Assembly: GCA_036971715.1 (NCBI GenBank)
Contig: JAVHJL010000003.1
Span: 2,046,001 to 2,110,000, forward strand
Source: Arthrobotrys musiformis
Taxonomy: Eukaryota > Ascomycota > Orbiliomycetes > Orbiliales > Orbiliaceae
Direction: 5' to 3'
Length of the DNA: 64,000 bases
Made by a program: the position numbers and the translations under genes. Below are positions 35,510-48,139 of the stretch, in pieces; position 1 is the stretch's first letter, and every line of letters begins with the position of its first letter. The notes under the pieces are model-generated. The model was not told where the DNA came from and ran no database searches. It saw only the letters and a program-made list of their open reading frames with translations.

Positions 35510-38500
35510 TTAGAAGAGTCCGTCGACATCGCCGGTCTCAGGGTCAACGTCAATCTAGAGATATCAAATTAGCTTGTGTATAATTTTGGGGCTTTGGTGT
35601 TCAGGTTCAAAACTCACGTTGATGTAGTTAGCAGCGGTTGGCAATCCAGGAATAGTCTGGATGTCTGCGGCGAGAGCGTAAAGATAACCAGCGCCAGCAG
35701 AGAGACGGACGTCACGGATTGGGACCGTGAAGCCAGTTGGGGCGCCCTTCAAGCTGGGGTCGTGGGAAAGAGAGTATTGAGTCTATCCATGCCCATTAGC
35801 ACATGCACCCATGAGCACGCTCGTAAAACTACGTGATCCTTACCTTAGCAATGCAAATAGGAAGATTGTTGTACCCCTGGCGAGAGTAGGTATCAATCTT
35901 GGTCTTCGACAGCTCGCTCAATTCGATACCGTCAGCGCCATACATCTCCTTGGCGATGATAGCCATCCTCTCCTCAATGGTACCCTCGGTAGTGTAGAGA
36001 AGCTTGAAGTCCTTTGGTTGGGTGGAGGCCTTGATGACTCCCTGAGCGAGGTCGATAGCACCGAGACCACCTTCGGCCCAGTGGTTCGCTGGGATAGCAT
36101 CCTCAGCGCCAGCCTTGATAGCCTCCTCGCGGATGACCTCGTGTTCAGCAGCGGTGTCGGTGCTATTTGATGATTAGCTAGAGATCTTCGTACCTTAGTT
36201 TTGGTTGGGATGGTTACCTGAACTTGTTGATGGCGACAACGACCGGAACGCCATATCGCTTCGCGTTTGCAATATGCTTAGCAAGGTTGATACAACCGGA
36301 CCTGAGGAGGTCAATGTTCTCGGTCGTGTAGGCCTCTGGGATTGGTGCTCCTGGTGTGATCTCAGGGCCACCTCCGTGGACCTTCAAGGCGCGGACGGTA
36401 GCAACAATAACGACCACATCTGGGACGAGGCCGGATGATCGGCACTTGATGTTGAAGAATCGCTCACCACCCATGGTGAAGTCGAATCCGGCCTCGGTAA
36501 CGACGTAACCAGCCTTAGTCTCGTAATCCTCGTCCGATTCAGTACCAGCAAGCTTGAGCGCAATCTTGTCAGCCAAGATAGAGCTGGCTCCGATACTAAT
36601 ATTAGCGAAGGGACCAGCATGGACAAAAACTGGAGTTCCCTCCAGGGTTTGCATGAGATTAGGCTTGATAGCATCCTTCATCAAGGCGGTAAGAGCACCG
36701 CCAGCGCCGATATCATCGCAAGTAACCGGATCACCGGACCTGCTGGTGCCGATAACCATGCTTCCGAGTCGCTCTCTCATATCGCTTAGGCTGTTGGACA
36801 GCGCAAGGATGGCCATACATTCACTAGCGACAGAGATGTCGAATCCTGTAACTCTAGTCTGTCCACGCTCAGTTGGAGCCTGTCCAACCGTGATCTGACG
36901 CAAATGACGATCATTGATATCAAGCACACGACGCCATGTGATGGTATCAGGATCAATGTCAAGTCTAACAAACTTAGCGATCTCCTCCTCAGTCAACTCA
37001 TCAGGATTTGTCTTGTCGATTCCGAGCTTCTTCAAGCGGCGGAACATGACAGGAGCAAATTCTCTCTTTCCCTTCTTCCTTGGGACAAGACGGCTATAGA
37101 GCGCCTTATCCTTCTGGGTATTCTCGTGGAACATTCTGGTTTCGATAGCAGCAGCCAACAAGTTGTTCGCAGCAGTGATGGCATGGATATCACCAGTCAA
37201 ATGGAGGTTGAACTCGTCCATGGGGATGACCTGGCTGTAGCCACCTCCAGCAGCACCACCCTTGATACCAAAGGTAGGTCCTTGACTTGGTTGTCTGACA
37301 TTGGCGAACGCAATCTTGTCCAAATGTCCAGCAAGAGCTTGGACAAGACCGACGGTTGTCGTAGACTTGCCCTCGCCAAGTGGGGTTGGTGTGATACCAG
37401 CAACCAGAACGTATTTTCCATTCTTGCGGTGAGACAATCGGTCAAGCAGCTCAAGCTTGACTTTGGCTTTGTAAGCACCATACAACTCGCACTCAGTGTC
37501 GGTGATACCGAGTTCATTAGCAATGGACTTGATATTCCTTGGGTGCTGGGCTCTGGAGATGGCGATATCACTTGGAACTGGCGAGAGAAGCTTGAGGGGA
37601 ATTGGCGAGACTGAGCGGGCAGCGGTGCGTTCGTAGAAGCGCAGGGCGGAATTGACAACATTCTGCATGAGCATGCAGACTGTCATCGGTCCAACACCAC
37701 CAGGAACCGGCGTAATGTAGGAGGCGACCTCGAAGGCAGAGTCGTAATCGACATCTCCGACCATCCTCTGGCCGGATTTCTTGGTGCTGTCTGGGATGTA
37801 ATTTGTACCAACATCAATGACAACAGCGCCAGGCTTCAACCATTCTCCTTGAACAAATCGAGCCTTTCCGATAGCTGCTACCAAGATGTCGGCCTCCTTG
37901 ATGATTGCTGGGAGATTTTCTGTCTTAGAATGGCAGACAGTAACGGTGGCATCTGCATTCTTCAACAAATATGAAACGGGGCTTCCGACGATGTCACTTC
38001 TACCCAAAACGACGGCATTTTTCCCTTTCAGATCGACGCCAGACTCTTCAAGTAGGGTCATGACACCCTTAGGGGTGCATGGGACAAACAATGGCTCTCC
38101 ACCACGCTTGGCAAGCTCTCCGATGTTGATGGTACCGAAACCATCAACATCTTTCTCAGCATCGACCGCCGATGTGATAGTGTGCTCGGAGAGATGCTTG
38201 GGGAGAGGAAGCTGAACAAGGATACCATGAACATTGGTATTGTTGTTCAAGCTGTAGATGTGCTCCAAAATCTAGATTTCGACGTCAGATACTCCGCATA
38301 CCTAGATTACTTAAAATCAGAGTACTATTGACTAACCTCAGCTTGAGTGACATCTTCTGGGAACTTTTGTAATTCACAGATGATATTGGCCTGTTGTATT
38401 TCATCATGCTATTAGTGTTTGTTCGTATTTAGGCAGAAGAAAATTTGGCGCGACAAACCTCCTCGGCAGCCTTTAGTTTCATACGAACATAGACGCCTTC

Positions 38501-39023
38501 CCAATTGTCAACAAACGGTCTGAAAAAATTTGCATTTTAAGTGAATAAATAGATGAAGGGGAACCTACTCGAGTCCGATCTATCACCAACTTTTCAAATT
38601 GTCAGCTTTGCTACTATAAAAACAGCGTGTTCGGCACAACGGAACTTCGAAGGTACCTTGGATGATAGTCAACGCAGGTTTGAACCTCGGCGAGGTTTCC
38701 TGCTTCTTTTTGATTTGATCATGCAACCGTTCGCGAATCGACTTGGCGATTGCCGTTCCATCAATCTTCTGGGCGACCATTGCTGCAGACGACGAAGGGT
38801 GCGAGCGACGATTGAGTCCTTGGAAACGATTCGGGTCTATTGTCGCGGGTTGGTGGATGAAATGGTCGTTGTTTTGGTGGGGTAACGCTGACTGCTGCCG
38901 GTGGAAGATTAAGCTCGACAAACGCCCGTTGTCAGCAGCTGCGCTACCCCTCCACATGCGCATGCAGCTTCGACCGCGAAGGCCAGCCACCCCATAGCGC
39001 GAAATTCGAGCCAAGGCCGGCAT
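35510..39023 (-). CDS. ADE3/MIS1: C1-tetrahydrofolate synthase, trifunctional, probably mitochondrial
   Basis: Eight exons on the minus strand: 39023-38657, 38589-38569, 38495-38458, 38390-38337, 38271-36218, 36162-35844, 35782-35618 and 35554-35510; 1020 residues. The N-terminal methylenetetrahydrofolate dehydrogenase/cyclohydrolase (about 82-390) shows VGDRSDS, YVRMKLKAAEEA with the catalytic Lys, GILVQLPLP and PVPGGVGPMTV. The formyltetrahydrofolate synthetase (about 395-1020) has the ATP loop TPLGEGKST and ends IDVDPETGDVDGLF. It interconverts 5,10-methylene-, methenyl- and 10-formyl-THF for purine and methionine supply. The first 81 residues are Arg/Ser-rich and presequence-like. Met82 (38780) begins the family core, so a cytosolic form could start there. 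The acceptor at 38496 (GGAAG) was chosen on family sequence; a stronger TTTTTTCAG acceptor lies 24 nt upstream. Confidence 0.93.
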
Positions 39024-41395
39024 TTGGAAGGAGAGCGGGCAGGGTCTGACGTCTGGAGTCTGGTCTGTGCCCTATCGACGGGAAATGTGAATATTATCGA
39101 TTGTTACACCGATGTGTGCGACGACGCTTCCCAGCGCTTTAGCTTTTGATTCTGTGATACGGGTTTTTTTTTTCTCCGGTTGGAGATAAATTTGCCCCGA
39201 TGGTGCCCCGATGCCCGGTTGGTCCCGCAAGAAAAAAAAAAAAAAAAAAAAAAAAAGATCTCGCCCACGCTGTTTCAACTGAGTTGATAAATGAAAGGAG
39301 CTCAAGCGATCAATTGGGATGCGTAAGTATATTTTCTACTCGATGACCGTTTTCTGCAGCTACCCGCCGTCGCCGTCTGTGTGATGTTGAATCAACCCAA
39401 TTGCCACGCCGTTGAGGACTGTTGGACAAAGGTTATGTAGGACTGGAAATCCTCTTCAATGGTTTATGTTGAGCAAAGCAGCGGAGGAAAATATCCAAGT
39501 GCTACTTGGGCGGGACGGTTCAGACGATATTTATATCTCAGAGCGCCAATGTGGCCATCTCGATCACTTTTTCCTTTTGCGCGCACTTGCGTACTCCGGC
39601 ACTCCTGATACCAGCTATTTCAAAGTTTAGTACTCGAACATCCAGATACTCCGACGTCGCCGCTCAAGGCAGTCAACTCCGTGGAGGAACCCCCCATTTG
39701 AGGTCCGGAGCTGCTGCATGCAAGTTATTCTGCGCTTGCAAGGATAGCAATTTTACGTACGCGAACCCCCAAGCTCCATGGTCACCAGATCCAGCTTAGA
39801 AGCATTGGCGATAGCTTTGTAAGGTTGTAATCCGCACTCGCCGTCTTACGGCTGTGTACGTATATGTGTCAAGTTAGAGGTAACTAAGGCCGGTGTATCG
39901 GTATTGGTTCCGTCCCAAGAGCTGGAATTCCTCGATTTGGTCCACCAATTGGTCCACAGGGCGCAAAGCCCTTCAAATTTAGCCTCAACGGTGTGTTGCA
40001 GACATGTCTTGGGACCGGCAGGCTAGCATTGTTGCAGGAGGTCGTTTCAATCGCTGCCGAAGCCTTTCGTCTAAAGTCACTCCGAGCGTAAATTAATCGG
40101 CCAAGTTTCCGGGCCGGGGTAGGTCGAAGGTATGAGTCATTCGGCCGCTTGTTCGGAACTCTCGAAATTCGAAGTCTACGAGATTCCCAGAAGCCATTCA
40201 AATCAAGACTTCCAAAATTTTATATCCAACATTTCGTCCATGATAAGGCTGTGAACTTGGGTGCTTGCGTTGTTGGTTCAAAGCGCTTAGGCTGTTGGTT
40301 TGGTGGCTAAAACAAAGAAATCGGCTTGAGCGTTTGTGGGTCCAAGACATCTGCTTCAGGAAGTATTTTGCAATTCTTCGAGATAGTCCGTGTTTTGCCT
40401 TTAGTCTCTGATTATATTAGGCTTATTACCAAATTGATACATCGATTTTGGAGTCGTGCGCTGTGTTTATAGACGGAACTAGCTAGGTTTTCAAAGATGC
40501 ATTTTTCAAAATGCGTAATGATACAATATAGCATAACGGATTCCGATTAGCTGGGCCATGGGGCTGAATCGCCACCGCACGTGCCGCCCTTATCAATCAG
40601 GTATCACTGGTACACTGCAAGACCTTCCACCGATGCGCAAGGTCTTGAGGTCGAGCGATATATATATACATATATTAGTAATTCTACATGGATTCAAGCT
40701 GAGAACCTGTGCAGGTCGATGTAGATGGAAACCCAGGAAAACTGCGGATTGGCGTTATGAATCCGTATCCATGGTTGGACTCAATAATTCCCCTATTGCC
40801 ACCCGCTTCTAATTATACCCATGGCCAGTTATTACCAAGATATATCAGTTTGTAAAGTATTTTGTTCACGAATCCCTATAGGCCTAGCCTCTAGTATATA
40901 CTCGAGACTCTTGATTCGAAGCCATTCCCACTGACTTCTCGCAATTAGTAATATAGAGACACTGGGTTGAAACTAGTAGAGAGCCGTCTATAATCAAAAG
41001 GTAATCGACTCTTCAATAAAATAAGTAACGCTGCCGTGTCTATCTGAACTACCGAAAGACTCATATCTGACTCAAACGACTCACCGGTATTGCATGACCC
41101 CCCTTCCCACTCTGATTCGCCTCGTGGTGTTCTAGGGTTGCGTTGTAGATGTTGTATTTTTGCTCCACCCAAAAACGAAAAATCAAAAATTAAAAAAATT
41201 CACACACCAAAAAAGCTTAATGCCACACTCGAAAGGCAGCTTATTGCCCATCCCAGCAATATCAGACCTCTCGATCAACCACACAGCTCCTAATCGCACA
41301 CCTCTCCGGGACTCTTTTTATATACCCGCCCGCCCACGCCTTCCCTCTGACCCCCCTCCTCCCTCCCTTTCCTTTCATCACATAATAAGCCCACC
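39024..41395. other. Divergent promoter region, C1-THF synthase / eIF3i
   Basis: 2.4 kb with no supported gene. A 25-nt poly(A) run is at 39232-39256, about 210 bp from the C1-THF start. TGACTCA at 41068-41074 matches the Gcn4/Cpc1 site, 322 bp before eIF3i. The centre is AT-rich. Confidence 0.5.
39232..39256. repeat. Poly(dA:dT) tract of 25 nt
   Basis: Uninterrupted run of 25 A on the plus strand upstream of C1-THF synthase. Such tracts commonly exclude nucleosomes at fungal promoters; that role is inferred. Length may vary between strains or be miscounted in assemblies. Confidence 0.7.
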
Positions 41396-42703
41396 ATGAG
41401 ACCAATTCTATTACAAGGTGAAGACCTTTCCTCCGCACTGGTGACCCCGGATATCGAAAGCTGTCCCACAATAGCTAACATATTCTCCACATAGGCCATG
41501 TGCGTCGTCGCACCCCTCTTCCTCATGTCGCCGTTTTATATACATCGTCATTGAACCCCGTCGGCTGACTTTTATGTTTACTCAGGAACGTGCCTTGACA
41601 CAAGTCAAGTATAATAAGGACGGAGATCTTCTGTTCTCGGTATCGAAAGATCATGTCATCTGTGTCTGGTACTCGCAGGTACGGCCAACCGTCTCCCCTA
41701 TATACGCCAACAGCCCCCCGATGATGTCGTTATATTGATGGATTGTAGAATGGAGAGAGACTAGGAACATACAACGGCCACCAGGGTGCCGTCTGGACTA
41801 TCGACCCCAACCCATCGTCTACAATCCTCGCCAGCGGTGGCGCCGACAACACCATCCGTCTCTGGGATATGAAGACCGGCAAGCTATTCAAAACCTGGGA
41901 CTTCCCCACCGCCGTCAAACGCGTCGAATTCACCGAAGACGGCATGTTCGTTCTCGGAACTACCGAGGAGCGTATGGGTCACTTGGGAACCATCGTTGTC
42001 TTCCCCGTAAACCCTGATATCGAGGGCGAGCAGGTTAACGAGCCATCGCTCCGTATCGTTTGCGAGACCAAGAAGAAGGCCGTCGTTGCTGCTTGGAGTT
42101 ATCTTGGGAAATACATCATCGCCGGTCACGAAGATGGTAGCGTTTCGCAGTATGATGGCAAGACCGGAGAGCAGCTTTTGAACGTCCCCGTTCACGAACG
42201 TGGAATGCTCATTATGGATATGCAAATGTCCGCCGACAAGACTTATTTCATCACCGCTTCGAAGGACAAATCCGCCAAGATCATCGACGTTAAGACTCTT
42301 AATATCCTGAAGAAGTTCGAGACGGATACACCCCTCAACACTGCTGCGATTACCGCGAAGAAGGAGTTTGTTATCCTAGGTGGTGGACAGGAGGCTATGA
42401 ACGTCACGACTACATCGGCCAGGCAAGGAAAGTTCGAGGCTAGGTTTTATCACAAGATCTTTGAGGATGAGATTGGAAGAGTTAGGGGTCATTTCGGACC
42501 GCTGAATACTATTGCGGTCCACCCAGCTGGTGTATCTTATGCTTCAGGTAAGATACCTCATTCGCGGATTCCTTTCATATACGAAAATTTGCTGACTTAC
42601 TGTACTTCCAGGCGGTGAGGACGGATATGTCAGATTGCACCATTTCGACAAGGGATACTTCGATTTCATGTATGAGGTTGAAAGAACAAGGGCGCAGCAC
42701 TGA
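41396..42703 (+). CDS. TIF34: Translation initiation factor eIF3 subunit i
   Basis: Five exons, 41396-41417, 41495-41499, 41586-41678, 41749-42547 and 42612-42703; 336 residues, the usual eIF3i length. The family start MRPILLQGHERAL needs the 5-nt exon GCCAT at 41495-41499, flanked by TAG and GTGCGT; skipping it breaks the frame. WD40 repeats are evident (GHQGAVWTIDPNP..LASGGADNTIRLWDMKTG; ASKDKSAKIIDVKT; GHFGPLNTIAVHPAG..SGGEDGYVRLHHFD). eIF3i is a seven-bladed propeller that binds eIF3b and eIF3g and supports 43S recruitment and scanning. The last exon ends in RTRAQH. A TGACTCA site lies upstream. Confidence 0.95.
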
Positions 42704-44049
42704 TGAAACCTTCTAATACAATAAAAAGTATTTTTTGATATCCCCCTGAATTCCTTCTACCTTTCTTTTGCCACACAATACATACACCTGCTATACGTAC
42801 CTTCTCCCTCCTTGGAATTGTTCAACAATGCGGTCGGTTTTTCTACTACCTGGGTTTTTCTTCCTTTCCGTCGCTTGCTGTCTGTTGGCTGGCTGCTTCT
42901 TCGTTCTTTTTCTTCGTGAAAATCTAGGGCATTGTATTAGGGCATCATCGCATTACACATGGATAACAACAAAAGAAAAGCAAAACGGGCAAACGGAGTG
43001 TTTGTTTTCCGCCCTTCCTTTCTGTAAATTCCTAGTGGGTGTAATAGATGGCGAATTCTATAGATTTTTTTCTACATCTATAATTTTTATCATATTATTA
43101 TTAAAAATTTTGGGGGTTTATGGAATACGGGGAGCGGGACGTCGGAAGTTGAAGGTGATCGATCGATCCACGATCATGCAATTAAGAAGTTGTATTATAA
43201 AAGAAGTCTATAAAAAGCGGAAATCCAGTCGATGGAATAACCCCTACGAGAATATAACGGGAGGGAAAGAGGCCCTGCTCTATCATATAAAAAAACAAAG
43301 GGTATATAAAAAAGATATCACCTGAATTTCTGCCTCACCCTCCCCTATATCCAAAAAAAGGTGACAAGTAAAAAAAAAGAAACAGTAAAAAGGGGTTAAA
43401 AGAAAGGAAAAAGAATAAGGAAGAGTCTTTGTTAACAACAATAAGCTAGCTGTCATTAATGAGCTTGGCCACTTTGGTTTTGTTTGTTTTTCTTCTTCTT
43501 GAAAGTGTAAAAATACATACATTGAATCGAAGACGCCTTTGGTGGGTAGGGGAGGGGGAGGGTGTTTTCCAACCCCTCGGAAAGGAAAGTAGACGAAGCC
43601 GGGAGGGATTAAAGAAAAAAATATGGCGAGCGAACGGAGGTTGCTCGACAGCTCGACAGCTAGCTAGGTGCTTTACAGCTAGATGGGTTTGAACAAAGGA
43701 AATGATATGGGTGTTTAAAGCAACAAAAATGAAAAAAGAAACAAGTTTCGCTCGCAAGAGAGGTATCTGGTTATGAAAGGGGATTGTCCCTGGTCGATTG
43801 GAGAAGTGAGGTCTTCTGCCGGTGCCAGGTCAGGAAAGTAAAAGCAGCAGTTGATCAAGGAAGATATCAATAGGAAAGGAAAGGAAAGATAGAAGGACTC
43901 CAGTTTTTAAAAAGAATAAAAAACGATGACACCGCCCCGATGAAAGCAAGACCCAGCCATAGATCCGAAAAACGCTGACAAATAACAAATTTCTTTGAGG
44001 ATGATTTTTTTGGTTACTTTTTTTTCAATTTAGAGATTTGTGTTTTTGT
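42704..44049. other. Convergent intergenic region, no gene seen
   Basis: 3' flanks of eIF3i (+) and OPY2 (-). Long A- and T-rich stretches (42.8-44.0 kb). Some frames are open only because of low complexity. Confidence 0.6.
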
Positions 44050-45335
44050 CTATATCTTTTCAACTCTGTTTTCGTCGGCGAAGGGGCTTCGTTCTCTGCT
44101 GGAGGGTGATCTACTAGAGGGTTCGGCTTCGGAGATTGGACGGAAGCTCATTCGAATGTCGCCTTCCATATGTCTAGCTGGCGATGCTCGGCCCTTGATG
44201 TTTAGAGGAGCAACAGTGTCGGTCAGTATCGAGGCCTTGTCCGAGAAGGGAGATGTTTCCTCGTTCCCAAGGGTGGGAGAGTGATCGGCTGCCCTGTCTT
44301 CCTCTGGAACTGGCGTCATAGATGTCTTGTTCAAGAATGTAGAACCAACAGAGAAAGCTGGGGATTGTGGTGGTCGGTCGGCCATACTCGGTGCCAACAT
44401 TCCGTCACCAGTCTGGAATCTAGAAAGGTCGATAGCTGGAACGGGTGGTGTGTTTGCTGCTGAGAGATTTGGCGATGAAGAGGTGCTAATGGCTGGAGAA
44501 CTCTTCACTTGGACAACAGCCGGTTTGGCACGAACGACAGTAGCAGTGGCTGCAAGTGGCGAAACGATGGCATTGCTCCTATAGATCGTCGTCGCAACTG
44601 AAGCACGGGGATCGGTACCAATAGTATATCCTGAGTTCGTAGACCAAACAGACTGTCGAGCAATATCATTGGCCGAGAAGAAATGGTCTCCGCCATCTTG
44701 ATGTTGGCCAGGAATTGAAGGAACAGGAGGAACTCCGAGAAGGCCAGGCGAGTTGGGGTTGGATCTGTTGGTGACACCTGGGATGTATGCGATTTGGATT
44801 ACGTTTGAAGCCCGGGTTAGTACAGTCGAAGCGATGGAGCCAATCGACTGGGTTGACTGTCGGGCATCTCTTAGCCCGCCATAAGAATTGTTATCCTTCT
44901 CGACTGCCCAAGCCGCAACGCTAGCCTCGTACGCCTCCTTCTGCTTCTTCTTGTTCCTTCGGATGAGGAAGAATGCGGCGACGCAGACGACAACGACGAA
45001 GCCGAAGACACCTCCCACGATAGCTCCGACCGGTGCCCCTCCCTTACTGCTGGTTGCCTGCGGAGTAGCCGTCGGAGTTTTTGTGAGCTTCTGGCAAGAA
45101 ACCGTAGCACAGGAATCGCACGATTGGACTTGAAGAACACATGTCATGCCCGAATCGCAGACATGAGTTTTGCAACTAGGTGGAGTGTCAGGACATGTTA
45201 TACAGTTGCTTTGTCTCTTCAAGATGTGAGCCACTAGAAAGAATATATCGTCAGTTTTATTATCTACCACCCAAAACAACCACGAAAGGCAAAGCACTTA
45301 CGCTCATCCATGGCTGATGTTGCAAAGACTGCCAT
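44050..45335 (-). CDS. OPY2: Membrane anchor protein Opy2
   Basis: Two exons on the minus strand, 45335-45302 and 45233-44050; 405 residues. The 34-nt first exon encodes MAVFATSAMDE; the downstream frame alone would miss it. The N-terminal Opy2 domain has eight cysteines (about residues 22-58: NCITCPDTPPSCKTHVC.. CVLQVQSCDSC..SCQ). One transmembrane helix follows (VGAIVGGVFGFVVVVCVAAFFLI), with a basic stop RRNKKKQK. The long Ser/Pro-rich cytosolic tail contains several S-P and T-P sites (SSPAIST; TPVPEE; SSPFS). In yeast, Opy2 binds Ste50 and holds Ste50-Ste11 at the membrane for HOG and filamentation signalling. No cleavable signal peptide is obvious; the helix would act as anchor. Confidence 0.88.
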
Positions 45336-48139
45336 CTTGGAAAAAAATATATATCAAGTAAATATGTGTGCGTGCGTGCGAGCGTATCAAGAGGAAATGT
45401 CAACCTCAAACCCTTCTAATACTTCTTCGAAGGAAGGTTTCTGATTTCTGGTTTCTGTCCAACTTGCAAGTCCTCCCCACACAATTGTCAAACGGGTTGC
45501 TGGTTCCAGGATTTCGATCCGAAAATGCCTCGAAAAATAAATCCGATCCTGTCGAAATTGATGTTGTCGGCACAGTTAAAGCCGTTTGTCGGATGGAGAA
45601 CACCGTCTATGGTATTCTTAACTGTTGGGTTGGGAGCGCACGAAAAGGGATGATGAAGGAGGAAGGAGGCTGTGATTCGTGAGATTTCGAAAATATCAGG
45701 TCGTAACAAGTTGTTATTTCGTTGGATCGTACACAGTTGCTCTCTCTTCCACATATACAGACAGACAAATACACAGGAGCAAGGTCGTAAAGGGGGAGGG
45801 ACGGTGAAGTAGTATAAATTTCGAATGGTTGTATGTAAATGAGGTGACGATGTCCTGTTGTAGATGTTTCCTTGTTGTCGTGAAAGTTCAATTCGACTCG
45901 ATGAACCTCCCAAAAATGTGTTGTCTGGTGTGGGCTGTTGAGATGGCGAAGAGATACAACAACAAATTCCCCTTTTTCCTCTCTCAGTTAAAGTGCAGTT
46001 GCGTCCCTTAATTCTCTTCAAACAAACGTCGGAAAGGCCGAAACAAAGAAAGGCTTCGGGGAACTAAACAGTGCGCGAAAGAGCAGCGACGGCGGATGAT
46101 GATGTTTAAACGAGTGTCGGTGTCAGAAAGAAAGACGTTTCGGTCTATGACAGCCGTCTTTCTTTCTTTCGGGTCGGGATAGGATTTTCTTGGTGGTGAA
46201 GAAGGGGAGGGAAGGGAAAGGGCGAGTGGAGGAAAGCGGGCCCAAATGGAAGTTGATGGTCTTACTAACTAAACGGGCTAACAGTGCAGCATGCAATGCA
46301 ATGATCAGGGAAATGATGCCCTCCGCTTGACTTTGTGCTTACAGCCACACCCTCTTGTATTGACCGGGGTGTCGCTGTCTCGCTCAGGAACGGGCACACA
46401 GGAACATGCACAAGGAGGTTCAAGGTCAAGGGCACAGTTCGCAAGCGGCCAGGGTGGAGCAAGGCGGGAGGATGATTGGCTTGCAGTGGAAATGGGACCG
46501 TTGCAATCTGGATGAATTGAATTGAGGGAAGCCGGTCCAGTCAAGTTCGAGTTCAGGTCCGGTCGACCAGAATTGACAATTAACAGAGGCCAATTTCCGA
46601 TCTTAAAAAAAGACTCCAATGTCGCGACACTGCATCGAACATGGATGGGCCAAGATTCGTTAACATGTTGGGTGGAGATGAACTGCGAAGGAATAAGGAA
46701 GGAGGAATATCCAACTGCATGGAAACAGTCAACCCAACCGCCCAGAGGCCTTGCGAGCTTCTTCTCTGCCATGATGCGAAATCTTGCTTGCCTGGTTGAC
46801 CCTTTTCGATCATTTTTAGAAGTCTTCGACTCCATACCGCCCAAGCGAGTCAGGAATATAGTAGACTACTAAGTCAGTATGTATCTGATTTCAACCTGTT
46901 ACAAGTGTTACAGAAGAGGTTGGGTGCCCTGCAATTACCCACATTGGAGATGCTACCCGACGTTTCGATTGTTCTCTGCTCTTCTCCTTTTTTCTTCTCC
47001 AGTGGGACTCCTTGGGTAAGTGCCCTATTTTCTTGCGAATGCCATATACATTTCGTGATCTCAGGCCGCCTTTGCATATCAAGATGCACGCTGAAGAACC
47101 AAAAAGAGGACTTGCCGTCGTCACTCCTCAACGCTAATGCGAAAAAGCACTTAATACCTACACACACACAAAAAGGTTCCGAAATTCTAGCCGCTGTTGC
47201 CACATGCATATGTACTGTACTATCTAGGCCGAAAGGATTCGTCTTCAGGAACGCCAGGGTTCCACAACTTTTTGAGAACCTAAAAAAATGAGAGCAAGAA
47301 CTAAAAAAACTCTAACAACTCGCAAGGGGGAGGGATTACGTGTAACTCGAAAGGAGACTAAAAGTAAGACGTAAGTCTTGCGGTTACGATTGTACAGGAC
47401 AATACTTGCACATAACACCTTCCCAACAGAAGGCCAAGCCGCCTACAACATCGTCTTATGGATTGTAGTTTTTTTGGTCGATTAAAAATGGAATTGTTTC
47501 TAGTTTTCTCAATGTTGGGAAGGCTCTAGCCTCGGATCCAAGGAAGGCTCAGAAAAGGCCAGAAAAATCACAATTCCGATGCATGTTTGCGGCTGAGATT
47601 GTCGTGACGAGAGATGTGATATCGGCTACATTGATATCAGCAGATATTATAACGGGCTGAAGGCAAGAATGCTAGCAGGGACGGAAGTTAGCAAATTATA
47701 CGAGAAAGTGCATATATTATGCGCCCGCCAGGGAAAAACAAGAACCGGCTTGACTATAGATAGTGCGCGCCCAGAGAAGGCTTTAGCAACTAAATCTTAT
47801 CTGAATGTGGAGCTCCGGAGACTGCAAAGCCTGGTGGCTATACCACCATAGCTAAGGTACTTTTACTTCAGAAAGTTGGAATACTAATCGACGTAACATC
47901 GTCTTTTCGTGAGACGACCAATTATATTAGGCCAAAATTACAACAATATCAACACTTTCCCTTCTCCCATCATATATACACGTAGCACAAACCAAAAACC
48001 ATTAATTAAACAAGCTCCGGATTCTTTAACTCAACATATCCGCATTTTGATTAGTCAAAAACAAAACCCAAAAACCCAAAAGATCTAAACCCCAGATGTT
48101 TCCCAAATATACATATCCGAAAAGAAAAGAAAAACAATT
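45336..48139. other. 2.8-kb intergenic region, no gene supported
   Basis: Probably the leader and promoter of OPY2 (45.3-46.3 kb, TC-rich) plus the 3' flank of the phosphate permease. A 116-codon frame at 46522-46872 (+) has coding-like composition but no recognised family or introns. Confidence 0.5.

Noticed and set aside
46522..46872. 116-codon + strand frame
   Set aside because: Coding-like composition but no family match and no partner exons; length is within chance for this region.
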